Below, in pieces: positions 1-6,095 of a DNA stretch of 10,943 bases (positions are counted from its first letter, which is position 1; the number at the start of each line of letters is the position of its first letter). A program made the position numbers and the translations under genes. Source of the DNA: DASYVD01 sp050693035 (GTDB lineage: Bacteria; Actinomycetota; UBA4738; CALAEC01); NCBI GenBank assembly GCA_050693035.1, contig JBOGWB010000073.1, forward strand, positions 1 through 10,943. Reading direction: 5' to 3'. The notes beneath the pieces are model-generated. The model saw nothing but the letters and a program-made list of their open reading frames with translations. It was not told where the DNA came from and ran no database searches.

Positions 1-108
1 GCCCCACGCCGCGCCCCACACCGCGTCCCTCGCCGCGCCCCTCACCGCGTCCCTCACCGCGTCCCACGCCGCGTCCCTCGCCGCGTCCCACGCCGCGCCC
101 CACGCCTT
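1..108. repeat. 12-bp tandem repeat, nine units
   Basis: Nine consecutive 12-base units fit GYCCCWCRCCGC on the plus strand; the ninth ends in TT instead of GC. The unit is four codons, so on the minus strand it encodes the A-[AV]-[WR]-[DG] repeat. Units differ by one to four bases. The period keeps the frame, so copy number could change by slippage without a frameshift. Confidence 0.95.
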
Positions 109-297
109 CTCGAAGAGGTACCGGTAGAACGATCCAGCGTCATCCATCCACCGAACTGGGCGAGGTGGCAGCTTCAAAAACCGCAGGTGCTCAGCGAAGG
201 CTTTCTCTGCCTTCGGGCGGTCGAGCTCCAGATGCTCGACATCGACGGCCGATAGGCGGTCGATCAGCACCTGCGTGGACCCGGGGAGGCTCGCCAT
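1..297 (-). CDS. Tetrapeptide-repeat protein, 3' end cut by window
   Basis: Partial gene: 99 codons from ATG at 297-295, running off the window at base 1. The first 60 or so residues are ordinary sequence, with a motif around residues 44-51 (LPPRPVRW) followed by DDAGSFYRYLFEKAW. The rest is nine units of the pattern A-[AV]-[WR]-[DG], a low-complexity alpha-helical stretch of Ala with Trp/Arg and Asp/Gly. The ATG overlaps the upstream stop by one base (TGATG), so it is coupled to the 105-aa gene before it. From memory, proteins with this N-terminal motif and Ala-Trp/Arg-Asp repeats occur in many bacteria and phages next to a homologue of that 105-aa protein. I know of no assigned function. 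Confidence 0.8.
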   Translation of the reverse strand, partial: MASLPGSTQVLIDRLSAVDVEHLELDRPKAEKAFAEHLRFLKLPPRPVRWMDDAGSFYRYLFEKAWGAAWDAARDAAWDAVRDAVRGAARDAVWGAAWG

Positions 298-614
298 CAG
301 TCGGCGACGTTCCGGATGGTCTCGGGTGTGTACTCCCGCTGCCGGACCACCCGGTAGGTGCCCTCCGGGATGACCACAGGAGCGTGTTCCTCGTGGGTCA
401 GGGTCACTCCTCCCTCGGCCAGTACCCGCAGGAACCGCTCCTGGAGCTCCTGCGACTCCACGAGCTCGGCCCCGCGATCAGCGATGGCGTGCGTGTGCCC
501 GGTGACCTCGCCGTACGCCAGCACGATGCGGCCTCGATCGCGGGCCACCGCCTTGGTCCGATCCGGGACCTCATCCACGGCTACGATCAGGACGTCGCCC
601 TGTCGGTACATCAT
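297..614 (-). CDS. Conserved 105-aa protein of the repeat-protein cassette
   Basis: Starts MMYRQGDVLIVAVDEVP and carries the strongly patterned stretches AYGEVTGHTHAIADRGAELV (residues 33-52), THEEHAPVVIPEGTYRVVRQ (73-92) and a REYTPETIRNVAD end. The His-containing GHTHA and HEEHAP segments and the beta-rich pattern suggest a compact enzyme-like or binding domain, but no catalytic function can be assigned. I recall this family as a common unannotated neighbour of the Ala-Trp/Arg repeat protein, which follows here with a 1-base overlap. The start is supported by AGGGAGG upstream of two ATG codons; the first overlaps the preceding stop as ATGA. Confidence 0.85.
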   Translation of the reverse strand: MMYRQGDVLIVAVDEVPDRTKAVARDRGRIVLAYGEVTGHTHAIADRGAELVESQELQERFLRVLAEGGVTLTHEEHAPVVIPEGTYRVVRQREYTPETIRNVAD

Positions 615-862
615 CGTTCCTCCCTTCCTCGTGGCACCGTCGATCGGCGCCCACGACGCTCGACGCCGGGCCCGGCCCGGCGAGCCTTCTCCTTCAACCG
701 CAGCATCCGGCGGTTCACCACCACCCGGCGCCCGTCAGCGAGCTGGACCAGCTGCCGGGAGCCGGAGACGATGCACCTGCCGTCCGATCTTCGGACTGGA
801 TCACACGCCTGCCCTCGGTAGCGCTTGTCGGTCCACCGGTCTCCAAGGTAGACGTACCTCAT
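611..862 (-). CDS. Small conserved phage-type protein (83 aa)
   Basis: Begins MRYVYLGDRWTDKRYRGQAC, continues with a basic DPVRRSDGRCIVSGSRQLVQ segment and DGRRVVVNRRMLRLK, and has a very basic disordered tail. The pattern (YLGDR.TD...GQ.C..VRR.DGRC) is familiar from unannotated small phage and bacterial proteins; the beta-rich core looks like a small SH3-like barrel, which is inference. ATG at 862 overlaps the previous stop as ATGA and has GAGAGGGG upstream. It forms a three-gene coupled group with the next two genes. Function unknown. Confidence 0.75.
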   Translation of the reverse strand: MRYVYLGDRWTDKRYRGQACDPVRRSDGRCIVSGSRQLVQLADGRRVVVNRRMLRLKEKARRAGPGVERRGRRSTVPRGREER

Positions 863-1242
863 GACGCGTTCCCCTCTCCGTGCACAGTGGCCGTCGACGA
901 AGAGCCCGCAGCTCGTCGCGCACGGCGACGGTCGCTCGCTCCTCGTCGCTGGAAGGCCCGCCGGTAGTGAGACTCACGGACGATGTAGCGGCCGACCCGA
1001 GCAACGTGGGAGGGGTTGGAGCAAGGCCCGGTCCGGATCGCTCGCTGGTCCATCGTCCGGCTGCACCGGGGATCCTCGCAGACCTCGTGACCGACGTTCT
1101 GCTCGGCGGCCGTGCACTCCCAGATCTCGTACCAGCCATGGTGATCGCTGTCCGTCCGGAGGAACCGGACCGGGGCGAAGCACTCCGGGCAGCCGCGGTC
1201 GACGTTGAGGGCGACCATCGGCTTGTCAGGGTCGATCTTCAC
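859..1242 (-). CDS. Cys-rich probable zinc-binding protein (127 aa)
   Basis: GTG start at 1242 preceded by a strong AAGGAGGTG ribosome site. Cysteines at residues 18, 21, 43, 55, 60 and 74, with His at 51 and 79, include a CPEC pair and CEDPRC, suggesting one or two zinc sites in the first 80 residues. The last 40 residues are basic and disordered. The same frame is open further upstream to 1500, but that part is a low-complexity shadow of neighbouring genes. Function unknown; a nucleic-acid-binding early phage protein is a reasonable guess only. Confidence 0.7.
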   Translation of the reverse strand: MKIDPDKPMVALNVDRGCPECFAPVRFLRTDSDHHGWYEIWECTAAEQNVGHEVCEDPRCSRTMDQRAIRTGPCSNPSHVARVGRYIVRESHYRRAFQRRGASDRRRARRAAGSSSTATVHGEGNAS

Positions 1243-1295
1243 AGCGTCGACACCTCCTTCAGCATCGTCTCCAATCGGCGCGCCTCGAGCTCCGC

Positions 1296-1442
1296 CTAGG
1301 CCCGCATGGCCACCAGCTCGTCTCGGATCGGGCGCGGGATCCGGCGCCACTCCACCGGCCGGGAGCGCGGCCACTCCCCCAGGCGGGAGGCGATTCCCTC
1401 GAGCGTGCGCTGGGCCCCTAGGGCCTCCCGGTCGGGAATCAC
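1296..1442 (-). CDS. Small helical protein ended by an in-frame amber codon
   Basis: GTG at 1442 overlaps the previous stop as GTGA. The 48-codon reading frame (starts VIPDREALGAQRTLEGIASR, then a WPRSRPVEWRRIP segment) ends at TAG, 1298-1296. Beyond the TAG the same frame stays open for 18 more codons (AELEARRLETMLKEVSTL) and stops with a TGA overlapping the next gene's GTG as GTGA, the junction used throughout this operon. Either the product really is 48 aa, followed by a leader with the AAGGAGGTG ribosome site, or a 66-aa gene has been interrupted or recoded. The combined tail would be an acidic/basic amphipathic helix. Unknown function. Confidence 0.5.
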   Translation of the reverse strand: MIPDREALGAQRTLEGIASRLGEWPRSRPVEWRRIPRPIRDELVAMRA

Positions 1443-1804
1443 CGGTCCTCCTCGTGCACCGCGGCCGCCGGCGAGGGGATTCGCACCACCGGCCGGTCAT
1501 TCAGGAGGGGCCCCTGCTCGAAGATGTCGTCCATGGTGTCCTGGGCCTCACCGGCGACGCGCACCATGAGATTCACCTTGCCGTTGATCTTCCGGAGCAG
1601 CCCCCGAACCCGGCCTCGAGCGGCGAACGTCGCCGACGTCGGATCGGTGTCCTCGTGCGACACGTGCCCCCCACCCCCGCCGCGGCTGGGGGGCCAGTAC
1701 CCGTATTCGTGGGCGTCCGGGTACGCCTTCAGGAGCTCGTCGAGCGCGCCCTTCAGGTCGATGATCTCCTCGCGGAAGTCGCGGGGCTTCCGTGGAGGTG
1801 TCAC
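1439..1804 (-). CDS. Phage-type protein of unknown function (121 aa)
   Basis: GTG at 1804 overlaps the upstream stop as GTGA; an AAAGGA site precedes it. An N-terminal helix (residues 8-30, REEIIDLKGALDELLKAYPD) leads into HEYGYWPPSRGGGGGHVSHE, a Gly-rich hinge, then DTDPTSATFAARGRVRGLLR and two further helices ending in DIFEQGPLLNDRPVVRIPS. The helix, Gly-Ser linker and helix plan resembles small unannotated actinophage proteins I recall, without a known role. The long upstream extension of the frame (to 2314) is a shadow of the genes before it. Confidence 0.7.
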   Translation of the reverse strand: MTPPRKPRDFREEIIDLKGALDELLKAYPDAHEYGYWPPSRGGGGGHVSHEDTDPTSATFAARGRVRGLLRKINGKVNLMVRVAGEAQDTMDDIFEQGPLLNDRPVVRIPSPAAAVHEEDR

Positions 1805-2046
1805 GTCGGCGGATCCTTTCTCGTCCGGCCCCTCCACTGGTCGGCGTTCGGACAAGTGACGTGGTGGTCGGTGTAGACGTCGACCACCCTGGCCCGAGCA
1901 GCCGGGTGGGTCGGACGAACCTCCCGCCCCGCTCCGTCGCTCAGGACCACTCGCTTCTCCGGCTTCGCGTCGAGGATCAGCACCGACGTCGACGCCGCGC
2001 TCGGGACGAACACGACCTCGGCGCCGCAGGAGCGGCACTCGCTCAT
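1801..2046 (-). CDS. Small phage zinc-ribbon-like protein (81 aa)
   Basis: Begins MSECRSCGAEVVFVPSA, giving a CxxCGA zinc knuckle at residues 4-9, has LILDAKPEKRVVLSDG in the middle, and ends DVYTDHHVTCPNADQWRGR. The layout (CxxCGA at the start, a modified-residue-poor middle, then H..TCP.A..WR) matches a small protein type very common in actinobacterial phages, usually annotated as hypothetical. ATG at 2046 overlaps the upstream stop as ATGA; an alternative ATG four codons earlier (2058) is less likely. The two halves probably share one zinc ion. Confidence 0.75.
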   Translation of the reverse strand: MSECRSCGAEVVFVPSAASTSVLILDAKPEKRVVLSDGAGREVRPTHPAARARVVDVYTDHHVTCPNADQWRGRTRKDPPT

Positions 2047-2330
2047 GCGTCCACCCACAGCCCGTTCCGGATATGCCCGTGGACGTCGTGCTCAGTGCAG
2101 ACGATCGAGGGCGAGATGGTGAGCTGGTCCCAGGACTCGACCACCCAAGGCTGCTTACCCCGGGCGTACTTCGGGTCGATCGGGACGAGCCCCTCGCACC
2201 CGCCTCCCTCCGGGAGCGGATGGCGGACGACGAACGCGGCGACGTCCTCCGACCCGTAGCCGGCGATGGCCGTGACGATGTACCCGCCCCCCAGGGCCTT
2301 CTCCCGCCACCCAAGCTCCTTGAGCTTCAC
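2043..2330 (-). CDS. DUF6527-like small protein (95 aa), tentative
   Basis: GTG start at 2330 overlaps the preceding stop as GTGA. The C-terminal third contains WDQLTISPSIVC followed by HDVHGHIRNGLWV. The pattern (W, then L(T/S)PSI, then HG.I..G.W) is typical of short phage and bacterial proteins that I associate with DUF6527-like families; the exact family is uncertain. The N-terminal half (LKELGWREKALGGGYIVTAI) is beta-rich. The pattern with Cys and His could bind a metal. Function unknown. Confidence 0.7.
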   Translation of the reverse strand: MKLKELGWREKALGGGYIVTAIAGYGSEDVAAFVVRHPLPEGGGCEGLVPIDPKYARGKQPWVVESWDQLTISPSIVCTEHDVHGHIRNGLWVDA

Positions 2331-2590
2331 CGCACGCTCCGGAGCCGGGCTGGTTCCTCCTCGAAGTGGTCCATGCAGGCCGTCCCGGCCTCGGCGTCGA
2401 AGACGCCGTGAAGGTCACAGATCGGCTCGTCGCAGATCCCGCACGGCTCGAGGTCCTCGGTGCCGTCGCACAGCCGGCAGTGGACCTCGAACGATCGACC
2501 GGCGGCCTCGAGGCGCGCCACGGCTCGCTGCAGGAGCTCCAGGACCAGGTCCTCCAGGAACCGCCCGAGGGCGCGCAGGGCCCGGATCAC
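2327..2590 (-). CDS. Small zinc-finger protein with eight-ligand pattern (87 aa)
   Basis: GTG at 2590 with GGAGG upstream and a GTGA overlap. Residues 1-32 form an amphipathic helix rich in Leu and Arg. The rest carries C38xxC41, C50xxC53, C58xxH61 and C72xxH75, eight ligands in four pairs, enough for two zinc ions in a cross-brace or AN1-like fold. The DEPICDLHG segment and the final C-x2-H resemble small zinc fingers in other phage proteins. The fold assignment is inference from ligand spacing. The longer upstream frame (to 2725) is a shadow. Confidence 0.7.
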   Translation of the reverse strand: MIRALRALGRFLEDLVLELLQRAVARLEAAGRSFEVHCRLCDGTEDLEPCGICDEPICDLHGVFDAEAGTACMDHFEEEPARLRSVR

Positions 2591-2898
2591 CGATCGGCCT
2601 CCGCCATGGCGATCACCAGCTGGCCGAAGGGATGCTCCCGTAGGAAGACGGTCAGATCGCCATCGGGATCCAGGCCGTGGCGCTTCAGGACATCGACGCC
2701 TTCCAGAGCTCCGAAGACAGCCCACCGGATCCCGCTCCGCCGGCGGTCCCCGAGCTCGGTGATCAGCTCGTCGTGCGTCCGGTCGAGGGCCTCACGGAGG
2801 GTGGCGGGGGCGGCGTCGACCGTGCCCGCGAACTTCATGGCCACGTCGCCGCGAGGTTCCCAGGGGTCGGTGGCCACACGAGGGAGACCTGGGGTCAC
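2587..2898 (-). CDS. Helical protein of unknown function (103 aa)
   Basis: GTG at 2898 overlaps the ParB-like gene's stop as GTGA. After a Pro-rich start (TPGLPRVATDPWEP) it is mostly helical: APATLREALDRTHDELITEL, a short basic RRRSG, then WAVFGALEGVDVLKRHGLDP and a hydrophobic end (FGQLVIAMAEADR). No motif that I recognise. ATG at residue 21 is a possible later start, but the overlap favours the first GTG. Sits directly downstream of the ParB-like gene and may be a small partner of it; that is position only. Confidence 0.6.
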   Translation of the reverse strand: MTPGLPRVATDPWEPRGDVAMKFAGTVDAAPATLREALDRTHDELITELGDRRRSGIRWAVFGALEGVDVLKRHGLDPDGDLTVFLREHPFGQLVIAMAEADR

Positions 2899-4223
2899 CG
2901 CTCCGCCTTCGCGGTCTTCAGCTGCTCCCGCTCAGCCACCGACGTCCGGTAGCCCTGACGCTTCAGGAAGGACAGGTGCCGCTCGGCCCGGGGCGCCGAC
3001 CAGTCCCCGTACCGGGTGAGGGCGTCCTCGCCCACGGCCAGCGCCACGGCCAGGGCGGCCCGGATCCAGTCGTCGGTCTCCTTCAGGAACGCCTGGAACG
3101 AGGGCGCGCCGAAGTCACCGTCGAGGGACGCGCCCTCCGGCTCCTCCTCCTCGGGCTCCTCGAGCTGGAGGATCTTCTCCACCAGGTCCTCGACGTCGCC
3201 GTACCAGTTCTCGTCGACGACCTCGATCAGCGAGTGCGCGATCAGCTCGTTCGCCTCGACCTTCGGGACCCGGCCGGCCACGAGCTTCTGCATGAACGCC
3301 ATCCGGACCTCGGCGGCCTTGTCCAGGCCCTCCCGGCGCTCCCGCTTCTCCCGTTCGGCCTTCGTCTCCCTAGGAGCCTTCGTCTGCTCCTTGGGGCGGG
3401 GGTGGTTCTTCGGCTCGGTGCAGTACTTCACGGCCTCGCCCCACTCGTCCACGTAGACCGCGTGGCAGGGCTCCTTGGCATGCTTCCGGGCGTCGACGTG
3501 GGCCATGTCCCCGTAGGCGTCGATCCTCTTGGGCTGGCCCTTCTCGTAGCCGGGGCGGTCCTTCAGGATCGTGACGCTCTTGGCCTTCAGCTCCTCGAGC
3601 TTCACCGCCCGTTCCTCGGTGCGCTTGATCGCCTGGAGCTCGCGCTCGACGAGGTTGTCGACCGCGTAGTAGCCGGTCCCCGCCTCCTTGACGACCTTCT
3701 TCACCGACTTCGGACGGTCCTTCAGCTTCGTGAGCTCGACGGCGTCGGCGACAGTGATTCCCCCGGCATCGAGGGCCCGCTTGGCCTCGACGGGGAGCTC
3801 TAGGAGCGCCAGGCGCTTCGACACGTGTCCCTGGGACACCCCGATCCGCTCGGCGAGGTGGCGCTGGCTTCCCTCCTCGCCGGCCAGCTCCAGGAGCCGC
3901 TGGTACGCGTAGGCTTCCTCGAGGGGGCTCAGGTCCTGGCGCTGGAGGTTCTCGATCAGGGCCACTTCGGCCCGGCCGCGCTCGTCGAGGTCCTCTCGGA
4001 CGATCGCCGGGACCTCCTTCAGCCCGGCCGCCTTCGCTGCGGCCAGCCGGCGCCCGCCGGCCACGACCTCGAACCCCCCGTTCCCGTCCGGGACCACGAT
4101 CAGGGGCTCCACGATCCCCTGGGCCCGGATCGAGGCCTCCAGCTCGCCCAGGTCCCCGAGCGACTGTCGGGGGTTCAGCTGCGACGGGCGCAGCTTGTCG
4201 ATGGTGATGATCTGCGCGTTCAC
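2895..4223 (-). CDS. ParB-like partition/nuclease-family protein (442 aa)
   Basis: ParB/Spo0J-type protein. N-terminal domain: LNPR at 16-19, a GGRR motif at 56-59 and ENLQRQDLSPLEEA at 91-104, corresponding to the CTP/DNA switch motifs of ParB. An HTH follows at about 117-140 (RHLAERIGVSQGHVSKRLAL), as in KorB-type ParB. Residues 245-275 carry a Cys/His cluster (C253, H254, C268, H274) that may bind zinc, followed by a highly charged linker and an acidic stretch (EEPEEEEPEG) near 370. Longer than usual chromosomal ParB (about 300 aa). GTG at 4223 has GGAGGAGC upstream and a GTGA overlap. No ParA gene and no recognisable parS site nearby, so it may act as a phage regulator or segregation factor rather than in a standard ParAB system. 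Confidence 0.9.
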   Translation of the reverse strand: MNAQIITIDKLRPSQLNPRQSLGDLGELEASIRAQGIVEPLIVVPDGNGGFEVVAGGRRLAAAKAAGLKEVPAIVREDLDERGRAEVALIENLQRQDLSPLEEAYAYQRLLELAGEEGSQRHLAERIGVSQGHVSKRLALLELPVEAKRALDAGGITVADAVELTKLKDRPKSVKKVVKEAGTGYYAVDNLVERELQAIKRTEERAVKLEELKAKSVTILKDRPGYEKGQPKRIDAYGDMAHVDARKHAKEPCHAVYVDEWGEAVKYCTEPKNHPRPKEQTKAPRETKAEREKRERREGLDKAAEVRMAFMQKLVAGRVPKVEANELIAHSLIEVVDENWYGDVEDLVEKILQLEEPEEEEPEGASLDGDFGAPSFQAFLKETDDWIRAALAVALAVGEDALTRYGDWSAPRAERHLSFLKRQGYRTSVAEREQLKTAKAER

Positions 4224-4651
4224 GATCGCTCCTCCGTTTCCGTCGAGCCGAACACCTGGTCGCAGATCGTGCACAGGGCCGCCGGATCCAGGCGCTCGGC
4301 CTCGTGGTGGAACTTGAGGGCCCGCATCAGGCCCTCCGGGATGTCCTTGAGGCTGGCCCTGGCGGCCTTCTCGTCCTCGACCTTGCGGGCGAGTTCGTCG
4401 ATCTTCCGCTCGGCCCCGTCCAGCTGGCCGGCCGTCCGGTTCATGCCCCGGTAGAGCTCGTCGAGCCGATCCCGGAGCTGGTCCTGGTCCTCCTCGGATC
4501 GCTCCAGCATCCGCTCGAGGCGCACGATCACCGCGGCCAGGATCCCCCGCTCGCTCTCGAGGGTTTCCATCTCGCGGGCGGCGAAGCTGGCCACCTCGCC
4601 GTCGTCGTGCTCGTACTCCACCCCGCCGAACGTGCGTGCCTTCGTCTTCAC
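4220..4651 (-). CDS. Coiled-coil protein with C-terminal CxxC (143 aa)
   Basis: GTG at 4651 behind GGGAGGGACA, overlapping the previous stop as GTGA. Residues 25-100 are a long heptad-rich coiled coil (ESERGILAAVIVRLERMLER, DQDQLRDRLDELYRGMN, AERKIDELARKVEDEKAA). The end has HH (115-116) and CTIC (127-130), possibly a small zinc site. Lies immediately upstream of the ParB-like gene and could act with it, but there is no direct evidence. The extra codons in frame upstream (to 4678) lie inside the preceding micro-gene. Confidence 0.75.
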   Translation of the reverse strand: MKTKARTFGGVEYEHDDGEVASFAAREMETLESERGILAAVIVRLERMLERSEEDQDQLRDRLDELYRGMNRTAGQLDGAERKIDELARKVEDEKAARASLKDIPEGLMRALKFHHEAERLDPAALCTICDQVFGSTETEERS

Positions 4652-4710
4652 TGTCCCTCCCGGACGGCGCCGGGACACAGGTCCTGCACGCCGCCGTGGA
4701 AGTACGTCAC
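4648..4710 (-). CDS. 20-aa micro-protein, remnant of a FHGG..L.PG family
   Basis: GTG at 4710 overlaps the previous stop as GTGA, has GGAGGTGTC upstream, and its own TGA overlaps the next GTG as GTGA. The peptide reads VTYFHGGVQDL followed by CPGAV and REGQ. The (Y/F)HGG..(G/D)L.PG pattern is what I recall from the N-terminus of longer (about 80-100 aa) phage and actinobacterial proteins with an ADP-ribosyltransferase-like start. Here it stops after the motif, so it is probably a truncated remnant kept as a coupling link, or a true micro-protein. Confidence 0.5.
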   Translation of the reverse strand: MTYFHGGVQDLCPGAVREGQ

Positions 4711-4931
4711 GCCGACACCTCCGCCATCCGTCCGGCGACTCCCGAGAGGTGCGCGCAGGTCGAGCACAACTCGTGACGCTTCGCCGATCGCCACCCGACC
4801 GCGGTGCCTCCGAGCCACCCGCACCACGTCACCGGTCCGGTGCTGACCTTCTCCGACTTCCGAAGGTGGATCTTCCGGCCTCGGGGGAGCCACAGGTACA
4901 CTCGGCGATTGCAGCCTGGGAACGCCTTCAC
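4707..4931 (-). CDS. Small Cys/Trp-rich protein (74 aa)
   Basis: GTG at 4931 with GGAGGAGC upstream and a GTGA overlap. Cysteines at residues 7, 37, 56 and 59 (CSTC) plus His 53 suggest one zinc site joining the start and end. The middle has KIHLRKSEKVSTGPVTWCGW, a basic, aromatic segment consistent with nucleic-acid or protein binding. I do not recognise the family. Its stop couples it to the 20-aa micro-gene. Confidence 0.65.
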   Translation of the reverse strand: MKAFPGCNRRVYLWLPRGRKIHLRKSEKVSTGPVTWCGWLGGTAVGWRSAKRHELCSTCAHLSGVAGRMAEVSA

Positions 4932-5236
4932 AGCGCTCCTCCCCGCCTAGCGTGCCCGCGTCCACTCCTGGCCCGTCCGCCGCCAAGAGGCGGGTTGTGA
5001 GCGTCGCCCGGCTCATCCTGGAGACCGAGGGGACCCCACAGCCATGCCCCCACGTGGGATTGGCGGATTCGGGCCGCTCGCCGCGATCGCCGACACCGAT
5101 CCGGGACGCCGACGTGCTTCTCCCCGCACCAGGGGCACCAGCGCCGTCTGGACAGAGCGAAGGCCACGACCATGAGCATCGCCACTGCGAGCCCGCACCC
5201 GATCAGGAGCCCCCACGCCACGGCGATCAGTCGCAC
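4928..5236 (-). CDS. Small membrane protein with CPWC motif (102 aa)
   Basis: Residues 2-28 (IAVAWGLLIGCGLAVAMLMV) form one strong transmembrane helix, followed by a positively charged SRRRW and CPWCGEKH, then a basic tail with PDRCRRSRRAARIRQSH and a Gly/Arg-rich end. The charge pattern predicts the tail inside the cell. GTG at 5236 overlaps the previous gene by 10 bases; a GTG two codons earlier (5242) is an alternative. The second zinc pair expected after CPWC is not obvious. Function unknown. Confidence 0.6.
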   Translation of the reverse strand: MRLIAVAWGLLIGCGLAVAMLMVVAFALSRRRWCPWCGEKHVGVPDRCRRSRRAARIRQSHVGAWLWGPLGLQDEPGDAHNPPLGGGRARSGRGHARRGGAL

Positions 5237-5670
5237 GCCCACGCCCCCCACCCGAAGGCCCGGGCGTAGCGGAACGTCACGATCACCTGGTCCCGGAGGC
5301 CCCACACGGATCCGGAGAGGTGCCCGTCCCCGGGGTACTCGCGGCGCGGCAGCGCGAAACTCCGAAACCGCTTGGGCCAGTAGTCCTCGTGGTGCTGGTA
5401 GAACCCGACGTAGGGGTAGTTCGTCGCCTGACGTCGCATCCCCGACTCGCACCGGGCCCGACGGAGCGCGTCCACCGCGGTCCCCGGGGGGTCGATCCGA
5501 CGCTCCTCACACCGGACGTAGTGGACCTTGGCCCGGTAGCCCTGATCGACGTGCTGGGGACAGACTCGGCGGAAGTGACCGGCGTCGGACTCGGGGGTGC
5601 AGAAGATCAGGGTCAGCACCGCCCCGACCAGGAACCCGGACCAGAATCGGTCGTTCGTCCCGACCTTCAC
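5227..5670 (-). CDS. Membrane-anchored protein, aromatic-rich (147 aa)
   Basis: GTG at 5670 overlaps the preceding stop as GTGA, with AAGGGG upstream. Residues 9-26 (WSGFLVGAVLTLIFCTPE) make a signal anchor; Cys 24 could also be a lipid-attachment-like residue, but the box is not a good lipobox. The remaining 120 residues hold Cys at about 37, 54, 74 and 146 and aromatic stretches (NYPYVGFYQHHEDYWPKRFR), suggesting an exported domain with disulphides. I do not recognise it. It is followed by another membrane protein, so the two may act together at the envelope. Confidence 0.65.
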   Translation of the reverse strand: MKVGTNDRFWSGFLVGAVLTLIFCTPESDAGHFRRVCPQHVDQGYRAKVHYVRCEERRIDPPGTAVDALRRARCESGMRRQATNYPYVGFYQHHEDYWPKRFRSFALPRREYPGDGHLSGSVWGLRDQVIVTFRYARAFGWGAWACD

Positions 5671-6095
5671 GCCGGCCCCTTCGTCCCGGTGAGCGTGGTC
5701 TGCTCGGCGACGTGGTCCGAGCCGAGCCACAGCGTGACCCGCCGCTGGCGCGCCGACGTACGTCCGGATCGCCTGGTGCCGATCGACCTGATGAGCTTCT
5801 GACCGGCGGCCGCGGAGAACACGGCCCCCATCGAGTTCGGCTCCTTCGGGGACCCGAGGTCCTGGCGGATCTCGTCAGCGGTGAAGGGGATGCCGCCCTT
5901 GGCCCGACGCCGGATGGCGCGCAGGGCCCGAGCGACCCACTCGGGATCGGCCAGCAGGGCCCGACCCAGGCCCGCGTCCCGCTGCAACCGGCCAAGCTCG
6001 GCGGCCTCGACAACGGTCCGGCAGCACGTGTCGGGGAGGTGGTTGTCGCAGCACTCGTTCGGGAGCCGGCCGGGAGGGATCTTCCCGCACGTCAT
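5667..6095 (-). CDS. Phage replication-block protein of unknown function (142 aa)
   Basis: ATG at 6095 overlaps the stop of a 22-aa gene as ATGA. The start is Cys-rich (C3, C16, C17, C24, C25), then LADPEWVARALRAIRRRAKG, GIPFTADEIRQDLGSP, NSMGAVFSAAAGQKLIRSIG and RRVTLWLG. The run from DPEW to the (V/T)W.G strand resembles an unannotated phage family often found after RusA-type genes, as I recall; it looks like a winged-helix fold with a basic wing. Probably DNA-binding. Longer upstream codons in this frame belong to the neighbouring gene. Confidence 0.7.
   Translation of the reverse strand: MTCGKIPPGRLPNECCDNHLPDTCCRTVVEAAELGRLQRDAGLGRALLADPEWVARALRAIRRRAKGGIPFTADEIRQDLGSPKEPNSMGAVFSAAAGQKLIRSIGTRRSGRTSARQRRVTLWLGSDHVAEQTTLTGTKGPA

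Noticed and set aside
1..108. CRISPR-like array
   Set aside because: Units are 12 bp, directly abutting and coding in frame, with no spacers.
1439..2314. 291-aa frame read as one protein
   Set aside because: Only the last 121 codons have normal composition and a coupled GTG start; the rest overlaps better genes in other frames.
2976..3803. Long plus-strand ORF of 275 aa opposite the ParB-like gene
   Set aside because: It is an antisense shadow: Leu/Val-rich, lacks motifs, and the minus strand has a clear ParB protein.
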